64,000 nt of DNA from Talpa occidentalis (taxonomy: Eukaryota > Chordata > Mammalia > Eulipotyphla > Talpidae): contig NW_023604295.1 of assembly GCF_014898055.3 (NCBI RefSeq), positions 63,947,730 to 64,011,729 of the forward strand, written 5' to 3'. The translations under genes were made by a program, and so were the position numbers. Below are positions 35,771-47,520 of the stretch, piece after piece (position 1 is the first letter of the stretch; every line of letters begins with the position of its first letter). The notes under the pieces are model-generated. The model did no database searches, was not told the origin of the DNA, and was given only the letters and a program-made list of their open reading frames with translations.

Positions 35771-36037
35771 TAAAAAAAAAATTATTTATTTATGCATACA
35801 AGAATTAGGGTACAGGCCAGAGGTGTGGGGGTTGTGAGAGGATTCACCAGAGACAGAGTGGGGAACAGAACAGGCAGAATGACTGAAATACACTGCTGAG
35901 GGGAGCAGCAGGAGAGTCAGGAGAGGTCTGCCACGCAATGTGGGTTGCTCCTGTCCAGCGGATAGAACTCGTGCTGCTGAGGCTGCGGACAGCTTCTTAG
36001 GTTTTGTCTTAACCCCATGCACCACCAGGGAGGCCCG
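35771..36037 (-). mobile_element. tRNA-derived SINE, older type, reverse strand
   Basis: Reversed tail at 35771-35790, 'tagggtacaggccag' near the 3' end, and a head ending CACCACCAGGGAGGCCCG. TSD caattgcatcattttct (35754-35770) against caattctatcattttct (36038-36054), two differences. Confidence 0.95.
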
Positions 36038-36054
36038 CAATTCTATCATTTTCT

Positions 36055-36672
36055 ATTTATATCCTGCTTGGCTTAAGTATTGTTTGCCTGTAAACTTTGT
36101 AAACTTTGTCAGGTCATAAGTTTTATCCCATTGCTTGCAAGTTGCTCTGCTGTAAGCCAGAGAATTCTTTAAGCCTAGTGTCCACACCAGAACGGCTCTC
36201 CACAGACTCTAATCGTGTTACCCAATGGCCAGGGTGTCATGGGTTAGTATGTAAAGGGAAAAACAAATAAGATTGTATATTGTGTCATGAAGCGTGATTG
36301 TCTCTTTTTGCTTTTAGACTGTCTCTTATTAATTAATCCACTCAAAGAATCTTCAAGATATCTAAGGCCAATGCTGTTTTTCATAGATTCTCCATTCTCT
36401 TTCTTCAGCTGATTCTAAAAATATTACCCACACTTTTACTTCTTTAGTTTCAAAAAAAGGCAAAGTCAAATAGCCAATATAGACTCTCAATATAGCCAAT
36501 ATAGACTCTATAGCAGATAACTACGCTGTTCATCAACACTTAGATTTCACAGTTAACTGCTTATAAAACAAGGTGTCAGGTCATGAAACTTAATATAAAA
36601 TAATGTACATTCTGGGAAGAGGCCAAGAAATATTTTAAATAAAAATGTAATTGTCTAGCTCTTTTGCCATAA
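36055..36672. other. unassigned AT-rich DNA with a short tandem duplication
   Basis: No gene seen. 'atagccaatatagactct' is repeated twice with a 4-base spacer at about 36472-36511. Confidence 0.55.
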
Positions 36673-36863
36673 TTTCAACATTCTTTTTTTATATAAATTT
36701 TATTTTTATATTACCGATAAAATTGCAACCCCCTTATTTTGACCCAAATCCCTCCCCTCCCCGCCCCCACCCCCATAGAGTGTCTCTGGTTCACAGTTGT
36801 TTGTTGATTTTGATTTTTACTTTCTTATAATTATTCTTTTTTCTGGGCCCTTATTTAAGTTTT

Positions 36864-39800
36864 CTAGATTCCTGCTATGAGTGAGACCATCTGGTATTTT
36901 TCTTTTTCTTTCTGGTTTATTTTGCTGACCATGATCCCTTCCAGCGGCATCCATGTTGCTGAAAATTGCATGTGTTTATCTTGTTTGAATGCTGAGTAAT
37001 ATTCCATGGTGTATATGTACCACATCTTCTTGATCCAGTCATCTATTTTTGGGCATTTGGGTTGTTTCCAAAGCTTAGCTATTGTAAATAGTGCTGCTAT
37101 AAACATAGGGGTGCAGGTGCTCTTTGGAATTGATGTTTCTGTGTCCTTTGGGTAAATACCTAGGAGTGGAATTGCTGGATCATATGGAAGCTCTATGTTT
37201 AGTAGGTCAAGAAATCTCCACACAGCTTTCCATAGTGGTTGGACCACTTTGCACTCCCACCAACAGTGCAGGAAAGTTCCTTTTTCTCCACAACCTGGCC
37301 AACATTTGTTGTTGCTAGTTTTTTTAATATGTGCCATTCTCACTGGTGTAAGATGGTATCTCATGGTAGTTTAGATTAGCATTTCCCCGATAACAAGTGA
37401 TGTTGAACATTTTTTCATATGCCTGTTGGCCATTTGCATTTCCTCTTCAGAGAAGTTTCTTTTTAGCTCTTCTGCCCATTTTTTGACTGGATTATTTTCT
37501 TTGTTTGTGTTGAGTCTCATCAGCTCTTTGTAGATTTTTGTGATCAGTCCTTTATCGTTAGTGTTATGTGCAAAAATGTTCTCCCAGTCAGTGGGGTTTC
37601 TCTGTTTTTGTTATTATCTCTTTTACTGTGCAGAAGCTCTTTAAGTTGATGTAGTCCCAGCTGTTTATCTTTGCCTTCACTATCACTGCTTTGGGTGATG
37701 TGTCTGTAAAGATGTCTTCGATGTGCATATCATGTAGTGTTTTGCCTATATTTCCTTCTATGTATTTTATGGTTTCAGGTCTTATGTCTAGTTCTTTAAT
37801 CCATTTGAGTTGGTTTTTGTGTATGGTGTGAGGTAGTAGTCAAGCTTCATTCTTCTGCATGTAGCGACCCAGTTTTCCCAGCACCATTTATTGAACAAAC
37901 TTTCTTTGCTCCAATGCATATTCTTGGCTCCTTTGTCAAAGATTAGTTGATCATAAATCTGTGGGTTTATTTCTGGATTTTCTAGTTGATTCCATTGATC
38001 TGTGTGTCTGTTCTTGTTCCAATACCATGCAGTTTTGATGATTATAGCTTTGTAGTATAGTTTGAAGTCTGGGAGTGTGATGCCTCCATTCCCTTCTTTT
38101 TTTTCAGGAGAGCTTTGGCTATTCGGGGTTTTTGGTGATTCCATATGAATTTCATCAATAATTGGTCTATTTCTTTGAAGAATGACATTGAAATTTTTAT
38201 TGGAATAGCATTGAATCTGTATATAGCTTTTGGTAGGATGGCCATTTTAATAATGTTTATTCTTCCAATCCATGAGCAGGGAATGTCTTCCCATTTCTTC
38301 ATATCTTCTTCTATTTCTTTTAACAGTATTTTATAGTTTTCTTTGTATAGGTCCTTTACCTCATTTGTTAGGTTTATTCCCAAGTATTTGATTTGTTTTG
38401 TTTTGATAATAAAAGGGATGGTTTCTCTGATTTCTTCTTCTTCAGATTTATTGTTTGTTATATAGGAAGGCTACTGACTTTTGCGTGTTGATTTTGTATC
38501 CTGCCACTTTACTGAACTGATTGATGAGTTGAATTAGTTTTTCTGTGGAGTTTTTGGGGTTCTCTATGTATATTATCATATCATCTGCAAATAGTGATAG
38601 TTTGACTTCTTTTCCTATTTGAATTCCTTGTATGTCTTTCTCTTGTCTTATTGTTCTGGCTAGGACTTCCAGTATTATATTGAAAAGCAGTGGTGAGAGT
38701 GGACATCCTTGTCTTGTTTCAGATCTTTAATGGAAATGCTTTCAGCTTTTCACCACTGAGAATGATACTGGCTGTTGGCTTGTGATACATGGCCTTTATG
38801 ATGTTGAGGTATGTTCATTGTATCCCGAGAATTTTAAGGGCTTTTATCATGAATGGGTGTTGTACTTTGTCGAAAGATTTCTCAGCATCTATTGATATTA
38901 TCATATGGTTTTTATTTTTCTTTTTGTTGATGTGCTAGATAGTGTTGATTGATTTTCAGATGTTGAACCATCCTTGAGTCCCTGGAATGAATCCTGCTTG
39001 GTCGTGGTGAATTATCTTATGGATACATTGTTGGAATCTGATAGCTAAAATTTTATTGAGGATTTTTGCATCAGTGTTCATTAGGGAGATTGGCCTGTAG
39101 TTTTCTTTTTTTGAGTTGTCCTTGTTCGGTTTTGGTATTAGTGTAATGTTGGCTTCATAGAATGTGTTTGGTATTATCCCCTCCTTCTCAATTTTTTGGA
39201 AGAGTTTGTGAAGGATAGGCACTAATTCGTCTCTGAATGTTTGGTAGAATTCATTTGTAAATCCATCTGGTCCTGGGCTTTTGTTTTTGGGGAGGTTTTT
39301 GATTACCATTTCAATTTTGCTGCTTGTAATTGGTCTGTTTAGGTGTTCTTCTTTGTCTAGCTTTGGGTGATTGTAGAGTTGTAGGAATTTGTCCATCTCT
39401 AGATTGTTGAACTTGTTTCCATATAACTGTTCATAGTAGTTACTGATTATTCTTTTGATTTCTGCTGTGTCCATTGTGATTTCTCCTCTTTCATTTATGA
39501 TCCTGTTTATTTGTGCTTTCTCCCGTTTTTCCTTTGTGAGCCTGGCTAGGGGTTTATTATTTTATTTATTTTTTCAAAGAACCAGGTCTTGGTTTCATTG
39601 AATTTTTGGGTTGTTTTTTTAGTTTCAATTTCATTTTATTTCTGCTTTGGTTTTTATTATTTCCTTTCTTCTACTGGTTTTGGGGGTTTTTGTTGTTCTT
39701 TTTCTAGATCTTTGAGCTTCGCGATTAGGTTGTTTCTTTGAGTTCTTTCTTGTTTCTTGATGTGAGCCTCTATTGCTGTATATTTTCCTCTTTTTACTGC

Positions 39801-39947
39801 TTTTGCTGCATCCCATACATTTAGGAGACAGCAAAAGGTTGGGTTTTGTTTCTTAATCCAGCCTGCGACTCTGTGTCTTTTAATTGAAGTGTTTAGTCCA
39901 TTTACATTTAGAGTTAATATTGATATGTTAGCATCTGTATTTGCCAT
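36864..39947 (-). pseudogene. L1 ORF2, endonuclease-deleted and frameshifted
   Basis: The start at 39947 (MANTDANISILTLNVNG) reads to PTFCCL, then jumps to [13 protein letters not shown]. The sequence equivalent to 22446-23174 of the full-length L1 (729 bp, 243 codons) is missing at a 'tcc' microhomology (39824-39826). All endonuclease catalytic motifs after the N-terminal Asn are therefore lost. The RT region is split among frames (for example 38956-39474, [17 protein letters not shown]), the linker at 38042-38383, and the C-terminus at 36864-37364 with [17 protein letters not shown]. Confidence 0.95.
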
Positions 39948-40659
39948 TGTGTTTGTCTTTCCTTTGATTTTATTTATTTATTCTTTTAATAACTTTTTTT
40001 TTTTTGCCTTCTTTCGTTGTTATTCGTCCCTCTGAGGTTCTGGCTTTAGGACTCCTTGTAGTATTGTTTGGAGTGGGGGTTTAGTCGTAATGAAATTCCA
40101 GAGTTTCTGTTTGTCTGGGAAGGTCCTTATTCTTTCTTCATAGAGAAAGGAGAGCTTTGCGGGATAGAGTATTCTTGGTTGGCATCTGTTTTCTTGGAGT
40201 CTGTTGACTATGTCCCTCCACTCTCTCCTTGCCCGTAGTGTTTCTTTGGAGAAGTCTGATGTCAGTCTGACTGGTTTTCCTTTGAATGTTATCGGTTTCT
40301 TCCCTCTTGTCAGCTTCATTATTCTTTCCTTGTCTTGGATTCTTGGGAGCTTTACTATTATGTTTCTTGCTGTATTTTTCCTTTCATTATGGAAGTTTGG
40401 TGTTCGTCTTGCTTCTTGTATATCAATTTTCAGCTCCTTCTTCATATTTGGGGAGTTCTCTTCAATTATTTCCTTGAATATTTTCTCTGTTCCTACATCT
40501 CTCTCCTCTGCTTCTGGGATCCCTATAGCTCTTACATTTCCTTTCCTCATGGAGTCAGATATTTCCCGAAGTCTTTCTTCGGTCTTTTACCTTCGTACTT
40601 CTCTTTCCTTTTCTGTTTTGGTTCTTTTTATTTCTGTGTCTTCAAGAGTACTTATTTGT

Positions 40660-40924
40660 GGGCCTCCCCGGTGGCGCAGTGGTTGAGCGCTGGGTTGCGA
40701 GGCTGCCCGCAGCCTCTGCAGCGCTTGTTCGATCCCCGGCTGCTCCCCGGCCACCAGAGGAGGGTCCTACATGGCGCGCAGACCTCTCCTGCCGCCCGCT
40801 GCTCCCCTCAGCAGTGTACTCGGTCCTTCTGCCTGCTCTGCTCCCTGATCTGGCTCTGGTGAATTCTCTCACCCTCCCGCGCTTCTGACTGTACCCAGTG
40901 CTTGTATGTATGTATGTATGTATA

Positions 40925-40956
<32 letters not shown>

Positions 40957-40970
40957 TTTAAAAAAAAAAA
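40660..40970 (+). mobile_element. tRNA-derived SINE, full-length, long-form centre, nested in L1 ORF1
   Basis: Head GGGCCTCCCCGGTGGCGCAG and B-box TGTTCGATCCC. The tail has turned into (TGTA)n then (TCAA)n microsatellites at about 40903-40951. TSD agagtacttatttgt lies at 40645-40659 and 40971-40985. Opposite orientation to the host L1. Confidence 0.98.
40903..40951. repeat. (TGTA)n-(TCAA)n microsatellite in SINE tail
   Basis: Four to five TGTA units followed by about seven ATCA/TCAA units, replacing the usual AAAT tail. Confidence 0.9.
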
Positions 40971-41516
40971 AGAGTACTTATTTGTTCTTCCATTTCATCT
41001 ATTCTGCTTTTATTGCTTTCCCCAGAGTTCTTTAGCGCCTCCATTAATTCTTTGATCTCCTGCATTTCTTTTACTTCCCTCTTTAGGGACTCAGTTTCAT
41101 TCTTCTGATCATGGATTATTTTTCCCTTATCATTGTTTTCCTTTATGACTTCTGTCAGTTTTTTAATCATGGCAATTTTAAATTCTCTTTCTGGAAGGCT
41201 CAGAAGTTCTTCCAAGTTACTGTCGTTGCAATCTGGTGGGTGGTTTGCTTTTTCTGGTGTGCTTTTTTCCTGAGGAGTTACTGGGTTGCATGTGGTTTTT
41301 CTACTCCCTACTGCCTGTTTTCTAATTTGCCGTATGCATTGGACACTGTGTTGCTAGTACTGGCTGGCATCTTGGGCGAATTTCCCAGCTCACCTCAGGC
41401 TCCTCTGGGAGCCTTCTGCTGGTTTCAAGCAGTCTTTACTGAAGAAAGGTCCCTGTTCTAAAATGCCGATGTGGGGATGCACTCCCTGTGCCCCTGGTCT
41501 GCCTTTCAACATTCTT

Positions 41517-43654
41517 GACTACCGAAAGAACGTGTGTTGTGTTTTAAATCATTAAATTGAATTGTATTGAGAATTTTGGTAAGTATACTGCCTGTGAAAC
41601 ACAATAGCCTATATTGACATAAATGGGCAGAAGAAATGTGAAGACAAAGATTAAGACAACCAGTTGTCATATCATTTACATATTAAACAGCTTTTAGTAT
41701 AATTATTAAAGTAATGAGAATTATGTAGAACAACTTCCTAATGGAAGCTACTGAGGAAATGACAGCAAATAAGATGCCAGATTTGGAAGCACATGAACTG
41801 CAAGACAGTTGATATTTTGTGTCATAATTCTGTACTGCAGAGGAGTCAGGAGGAGGAATGGTTCATAAATGAAACATTTACAAAAGTGACCCATGCCAAG
41901 AGCAGCAATGGCTTCAGTATGTAGAAAAGAATGACAGATGGAAGTTTTATTGATTGCAGAAATGAGAAAAGAAAAAAAAATTAAAACAAATATTATCATT
42001 ACCCTGTAGGGAAAATATATCATTAACTGGTACTGTCAAGTATTTATCATCAGGATATTCTACAATAAAATAAATGAACAGAATTAATAATGTCATTTTA
42101 ACATTTAGGCAAATGAAGAATATTTTATACAACATAGGCTTTTTCCCTAGTGTAATTAAGCATGATAGAGCAGAGACACATTTTCATATAATATTGATCA
42201 GTTTTCTTAATTTATTGATTACCCAAGAAATGAGTTATGACATGATATGTAAAATGTTGGGAAACTTGTGGTGAAATCATCAAGATACAGATTCCACCCT
42301 CAGCTTTTATGACTGAGTTTAATTTTTATCTTTTCAAAGAGTGATGATATTTTATAAAACTGATTCTTACTAATGAGGCATATAGAATAGAGTAATTTAT
42401 GAATGAGGACAATTTATTCACTGATGATTTGTCTCCCTAGGAATCTCCTTCCCTGAAAGTAAATACATTCAAGATATCAAATTATATATCAAACTATTCT
42501 CAGAAAGATCTAAATTACTGGAATGGCACAACCCTGTTTTACGTTTTAAAATCTTCTTGGACTATTTCTATTTAAATTTTTATTAAAAACTATCCATTTT
42601 AAATTTATTAATTTTAAATAGTGCTGAAAAACACTGACAATTTTTCCATTTAAAGAAATTGTTTTTTAACTACATATATTGTCAGCTACACTATGGCATT
42701 TCCAACACTATTTACAAGACATAGTTTCATGTTTATAACCTATCTGTTATTGGTTAAATTTTCCAAGAAGGATTCTTAGATGTGAGTAAAATAAATCCTA
42801 GATAATATAAGATGATTTTATATGGTTTTAAATAAAAACAGAGACTAACATTTATTGACCATGCCTTATGATTTGGGAAGAATCTAAACTTTTAGATGTG
42901 AAAAAGATAGACAAAAACTCTATTTAAACGGGACCAGAGGCTAGAAGTGGGTGTTCACACATGCATAATAAGGAAACTTACAAGATCCAAACATGCTTTG
43001 TATCTACAGTAGGAAGTGATGTTGCTACTCCTCCAGTGTGAAAAGAAGCAGGTTCTCTAGAGACTATGTATAGTGGTTTGCAGATCTTGGTTCAGGGAAG
43101 TCCATGTATGTCCCTTGCCACAAGACTGCAATTTCCAACCTGAATTTTTCTATTGCTTATTTTCAAATAAACCAATTCTATTGTTGGAATAATTGATTGA
43201 TTTTATCTTAGGCTGAATGAGAAGAATTTAAAAATTTACAACGATTGATCAGTCAGGCAAATAACTTCTGGGCAGCTGATCTTAATATTTTTTTCTAGTC
43301 TCAACAACTTCATGTCATCATATAATGCAAAAATGCCATATTTTGAATGGATAATTCTTCATGAATCTGTTCTTTGACTGTCTTCACATTTTTCACAGAA
43401 AACTTATCAATTTGAAGATTTAGATTATTTTTTCAGTGCTATTGATATCTGAAACATAATCTCCTACCAACTGTCTTCAGGCAGAATTCAGAAGTTCCTC
43501 AAATTTCACATGTCTGTTTCTGAACTTATTATATAGCTATTGCATCATGATTCTCCTATTTCAATTATTAGTGACCAACATCTACATAAGCATCCAAATT
43601 AGCAATCTATTTCCAACCTTGAGCCATCCCTCACTCAGTTGGCAAGCTATATGT
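41517..43654. other. unassigned AT-rich DNA
   Basis: About 2.1 kb with no supported gene. The less AT-rich part at 42925-43145 ('gggaccagaggctagaagtg', 'tcttggttcagggaagtcca') may be an old relic that I cannot place. Confidence 0.45.
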
Positions 43655-44058
43655 TTTAGACAGAATAATACCCCCCACAAAGTTGTCATGCCTTAATTGC
43701 AGGAATTTACAAATATGTTATATGGCAAAGAGAAATTAAGGTTGCAAATCAATTTATCTAAAAGAAAGACTATTAAAGATTACCTGGTGGCTCTAATGTA
43801 ATGACAGGGATCCTAAAAAGTGAAGATCGTGTCAATGAAAGATGTGACCATGGATGAAAGACAGAATGTAATACTGCTGACTTGAGGCTGGAAGAAGGCA
43901 GTCAACAGCCAAGGAATATGAGCAGCCTCCAGATGGGTCAAGGGCAAGGAAATGGATATACCCCTCTAGTTTCCAGGAAGAAACAGTCCAACTAACACCT
44001 TGATTTTAAGTCTTGAAGTTACATGTCAGATTTTTAAGTTTCAAAACTGATGAATAAA
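43655..44058 (+). mobile_element. MLT1/MST-type LTR remnant (ERVL-MaLR)
   Basis: MaLR-like words in order: 'aataataccccccacaaagt', 'tgccttaattgcaggaattt', 'gcaaagagaaattaaggttg', 'attacctggtggctctaatg', 'aggctggaagaaggcagtca' and 'taacaccttgattttaagtc'. Solo and degenerate; no internal region. Boundaries are approximate. Confidence 0.75.
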
Positions 44059-44059
44059 T

Positions 44060-44448
44060 GTTATTTATTCTGTCCGACTTATTTCACTAAGCAAAATATC
44101 CTCTACGTCTTCCAATATTGTTGCAAATGGCAGGATTTCTTTTTTTTTTTAACAGCTGAGTAGTTTCACTCATATGTGGTGCATAGCAAAAAAATCAAAC
44201 CAATGAATAAAAGAAAATAAAACTTTTGTTCTATAAAACCAATGAGTGGTTACCAAAAGGGAATGGGGAAATGGGACAGACAAGTTGGGTAAAATGATTC
44301 AATTGTATGGTGAAGGACAGAATAGGACTTTAGTGGTGAACTTAATGTAGTTTGTGTGTGTGTGTGTCAACATATATATGTTGACTTTTAATGAAATGAA
44401 ACCTATATTAAAATGCAATGTTACTTCAAAAAAAAAGAAAATTAACTG
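44060..44448 (+). mobile_element. short L1 insertion with 5' inversion
   Basis: 44068-44164 is reverse-strand L1 ORF2 C-terminus ('ttatttcactaagcaaaata', 'gttgcaaatggcaggatttc'). At about 44165 it switches to forward-strand sequence that follows it in L1 ('tttcactcatatgtggtgca', 'tgagtggttaccaaaaggga'), ending in an A-tail at about 44428. This is the twin-priming layout. A 9-bp TSD candidate tgttattta lies at 44059-44067 and 44449-44457. It is an older subfamily than the L1 at 19.8 kb. Confidence 0.75.
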
Positions 44449-44533
44449 TGTTATTTAACTGCTAAGAATGTGATCATATGTCACAACAAAAGAGAGAATT
44501 AATGTAATGAACTTTCTAAAGCATCTTCATATT

Positions 44534-44763
44534 GGGCCTCCCCAGTGGCGCAGCAGTTGAACACTGGGCTGCGAAGCAGTCTGCAGCCTCTGCAGCGCCC
44601 CACATGGCGTGCAGACCTCTCCTACTGCGCCCTCTGCTCCCCTCAGCAGTGTATTTTGTCAGTCTTCCTGCTCTGGTGCTGACTCTGGTGAATTCTCTCA
44701 CCCTCCTGCGCTTCTGACTGTACCCAGTGCTTGGATAAATAAATCTTTTTTAAATAAATAAAT
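44534..44763 (+). mobile_element. tRNA-derived SINE, internally deleted (no B box)
   Basis: Head GGGCCTCCCCAGTGGCGCAG. A deletion then joins 'ctgcagcgcc' directly to 'ccacatggcg', removing the GGTTCGATCCC B box. 3' end and tail are present. TSD aaagcatcttcatat lies at 44518-44532 and 44764-44778. Confidence 0.95.
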
Positions 44764-44864
44764 AAAGCATCTTCATATCTATTCTTATTTTTATTCCCTA
44801 TTAATTGTATCTCTCAACTGGAGTAGGGTCTCTTGGTCTTGTTCTTATTTACACACTGAAGCCT

Positions 44865-44995
44865 TAGTGAGCTACCTAAAATAGAAGTCTGATTTTTCCA
44901 TTCTCTGTTCAAAATTCCTTAGTAGTTCATCTTATCCCTTAAAAATTCTCTCACATTTCCTACAAGTGTACACTTACCTCCTCATAATGTGTATA
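44865..44995 (+). mobile_element. L2 relic
   Basis: 'aagtctgatttttccattct', 'tgttcaaaattccttagtag' and 'ttcatcttatcccttaaaaa' resemble the L2 segment around 'ctgctcaaaaccctccaatg'. Short and diverged. Confidence 0.55.
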
Positions 44996-45004
44996 TTGAG
45001 CATT

Positions 45005-45240
45005 CTACCATGTTATGATATAAAGGTTAATCAAACTAAACATAGCCCTTGTCTTCAAAAGGACTATAATCTACTGTGGCAAAGAGAAACGGAAACTATA
45101 AAATATGCATTTACATATTATGAGACGTGCTAAAGAATATAGTTCAGATTTCAGGCTCATAAAGAATCTAAAAAGGGAGTCGTGATTAGAAAGAAATAAG
45201 CTATTACAGAAAGAAATGTTGCTACATATCTATTTGAGAT
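45005..45240 (+). repeat. possible ancient interspersed repeat
   Basis: 'tagcccttgtcttcaaaagg', 'actataatctactgtggcaa' and 'agacgtgctaaagaatatag' resemble the same long ancient mammalian repeat suggested at 7455-8185. Too decayed for a firm call. Confidence 0.35.
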
Positions 45241-45273
45241 TCACAATGTTAATTATATAATAATGAATTAGAG

Positions 45274-45541
45274 GGCCTCCCCAGTGGCGCAGCGGTTGAG
45301 CGCTGGGTTGTTAAGCCTCCTGCAGCCTCTGCAGTGCCGGTTTGATACCCGGCCTCCAGGCAAGGATCCCACATGGCGCGCAGACCTCTCCTGCTGTGCC
45401 CTCTGCTCCCCTCAGCAACGTACTTCATCACTCTGCCTGTTCTGCTCCCGCTCCCACTCTGGCTCTGGTGAATTCTCTCACCCTCCCCGACTTCTGACTG
45501 TACCCAGTGCTTGTATAAATAAATAAATAAATCTTAAAAAA
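45274..45541 (+). mobile_element. tRNA-derived SINE, full-length, short-form centre
   Basis: Head GGCCTCCCCAGTGGCGCAGC, degenerate B-box GGTTTGATACC, (AAAT)n and A-tail. TSD aataatgaattagag lies at 45259-45273 and 45542-45556. Confidence 0.96.
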
Positions 45542-45764
45542 AATAATGAATTAGAGAAGACATTAAATAAAATATTGCTGAACTATTTTTAACCATGTAT
45601 TCAACATTTTTGGCATTAAAACCTTTCCCATTGAATATGTTCTAATATTCTGTGGTAAAATATTTAAGAAAACATGACAGGGCAACTGTTGCCTTACAAG
45701 GTATACTCTGAATTCCTATCATTGCATCCATAAGAATGGAATGTCCCACATATTGCTCTTCTTT

Positions 45765-46135
45765 TGCAGTACTCCACCCCCACATTATGCTCTCACATTG
45801 GTAATCTGCAAACTCACCTTGCCCTCTCACCTTTCCACATTTTCACTCATGCTATCCCTTCCTTCCCAAAATATCCTTGCTTTGTTGGTCTCACAAGTAG
45901 ACTCCTGATTCATCAGTTATGGCTCAGCTTAAATATAATGTCATACAGAATCTAATTTACCCTCAAAAGACATAGGTGATTTTATTCTTAAGGTCCCACT
46001 CAAATATGGACATACTTCACTAGTAGTAACTGCCTTATTTAATTTTACTACAGTGTACACATGTATATGTTTTTTCTTGGTATAACTCTTCTTCTACAAA
46101 TTAAATTCTTTGAAAGCTAGAACCATATATTTTAA
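45765..46135 (+). mobile_element. L2 relic, 3' portion
   Basis: The L2 order is recognisable: 'caactcaccttgccctctcac'-like pyrimidine-rich start, 'gttatggctcagcttaaata', 'ttaaggtcccactcaaatat', 'gtacacatgtatatgttttt' and 'aattctttgaaagctagaac'. Diverged; ends approximate. Confidence 0.6.
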
Positions 46136-47250
46136 TATCCACTCTTTTCAAATATTGAGTTTTTAAAAATGAATAAATAGAATAAAAATGAATAGAAAGG
46201 ATTTACAATGACTATGTACATATTTCTGCAATTGGTAAAGGACAAAAAATATTGATAAAAATAGGTACTCAGAGCACACAAAAAATAGAGTAAAATTTTT
46301 CAGTAGCTGCAAAGTATTGAGGAGAATACACTGGCGAGGTAGTAAAGTTCTGTGATTATAAATCCAGTATCCCAAAACCAATAAATAATAAAAGAACTCT
46401 GACCTTTCCTATCAGGTTATGTTAAATTACCAGAGAAGAATTAAATCACTGGCAAAGTCACTATAATAATTCTGATCATATAAGATAAAAGAGAGAAAAT
46501 AGTTGAAATTAACTCATAATGATAAAGAAATTTCAGCATATTAAGCAAATGAATGAGACTCTAATAGGGGAGATTTTATATATGTATTAAAGTATATTTG
46601 AAGTAGTCTTGGGGGTATTCTCTCAAATTATTCTTATATAAAACACTAATCAAATAAAAGATAAAAAATTGAAACTTTGAACAAGAACCATCCACCCAGA
46701 ATAAAATAAAGCAGTAGATGTTCTCAACAGATAAAGCAGTCAATGTATTAAGACCATGCAGGTTGAAGAATGGCTAAGGAAAGGAACACCTGATGATACT
46801 AAAAAAGCATTTACAAAGAGCCATCAGAAGTGGCTACAACATCTTTGAAGTTAAATATAGGGATCCTACTGATTTAACACTCTTCTATTGAAATGGCCAG
46901 AATTATACCTTTTTATGGAGACCCTATTTGGCTGAGCTTTCATATAAATTCAACTTTTCAGTTAATTTTATTAGACTTACATTGAAACCTCAAAATATGA
47001 GACAGAATATTATAAATCTCCATTTTTGCTCTTGGATATAGTCATTCAATTTGATGACATGCCTTTGCATCTGAGAGGAGCAAACTGTGACTATCCAGAG
47101 TATGGAAGTCAAGATTTCCCAATAATACTGGGAAAGGATCTTTTTTTTTTTTTTTTTTTTAAGAAAGGAACCAAACTGACAATAATTAACGAAGGGAAGT
47201 TAATCTGATCATTAAGTGAATGGCGATTTTCTTGTATATCCTCTGTTGAT
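46136..47250. other. unassigned AT-rich DNA
   Basis: No gene seen. A T-run of about 20 lies at 47141-47160. The 60-codon frame at 47026-47208 crosses this T-run and has no family signature. Confidence 0.45.
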
Positions 47251-47520
47251 AGGCCTCCCTGGTGGCGTCCCAAAGGCTGGGATGCAACCTGTGAAGCTGT
47301 CCAAAGCCACTGCAGCACAGGTTCGATCCCTGGCCGACCAGTGAGCAACCCACATGGCACAGCAGATCTCTTCTGGCTCGCCCGCTGCTCTACTCAGCAG
47401 TGTATTTCAGTCAATCTGCCTGTTCTGTTCCCCACTCTGTCTCTGGTGAAGATTCTTACCCCCTACACCTCTGGCATGTACCCTAGTTCTTGTATGCATA
47501 AACAAATAAATCTTAAAAAA
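47251..47520 (+). mobile_element. tRNA-derived SINE, older type, rearranged head
   Basis: Head 'aggcctccctggtggcgtcc' lacks the usual 'gcagcggttgagc' segment. The B box GGTTCGATCCC is kept at about 47321-47331, and the body ends 'gcatgtaccctagttcttgt'. No convincing TSD was found, consistent with age. Confidence 0.92.

Larger units (their letters stand above)
40020..41233 (-). pseudogene. L1 ORF1, interrupted by a SINE
   Basis: On the reverse strand, the coiled-coil portion is open at 40971-41215 (ELLSLPEREFKIAMIKKL) and runs straight into the SINE. The RRM/C-terminal portion is open at 40020-40550 (MRKGNVRAIGIPEAEERDVG). The sequence upstream of 41215 is also disrupted. Confidence 0.93.
36686..41503 (-). 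mobile_element. young L1, reverse strand, 5'-truncated, endonuclease-deleted, with nested SINE
   Basis: Read on the reverse strand it starts in the 5'UTR (equivalent to about 21100 of the full-length copy) at 41503 and ends with the tail at 36686. A 13-bp TSD tttcaacattctt lies at 36673-36685 and 41504-41516. It retains part of the 5'UTR, ORF1 (interrupted by a SINE at 40660-40970), ORF2 with a 729-bp in-frame endonuclease deletion, and the 3'UTR with its C-rich (reversed G-rich) tract at about 36750-36775. Multiple further stops and frameshifts mean it is dead. Confidence 0.97.

Noticed and set aside
39820..39830. Spliced L1 transcript as the cause of the endonuclease gap
   Set aside because: The gap ends do not fit GT-AG in any placement allowed by the 3-bp microhomology; deletion or template jumping fits better.
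40903..40951. CRISPR-like or regulatory tandem array
   Set aside because: Tetranucleotide units without spacers in a SINE tail: a microsatellite in a mammalian genome.
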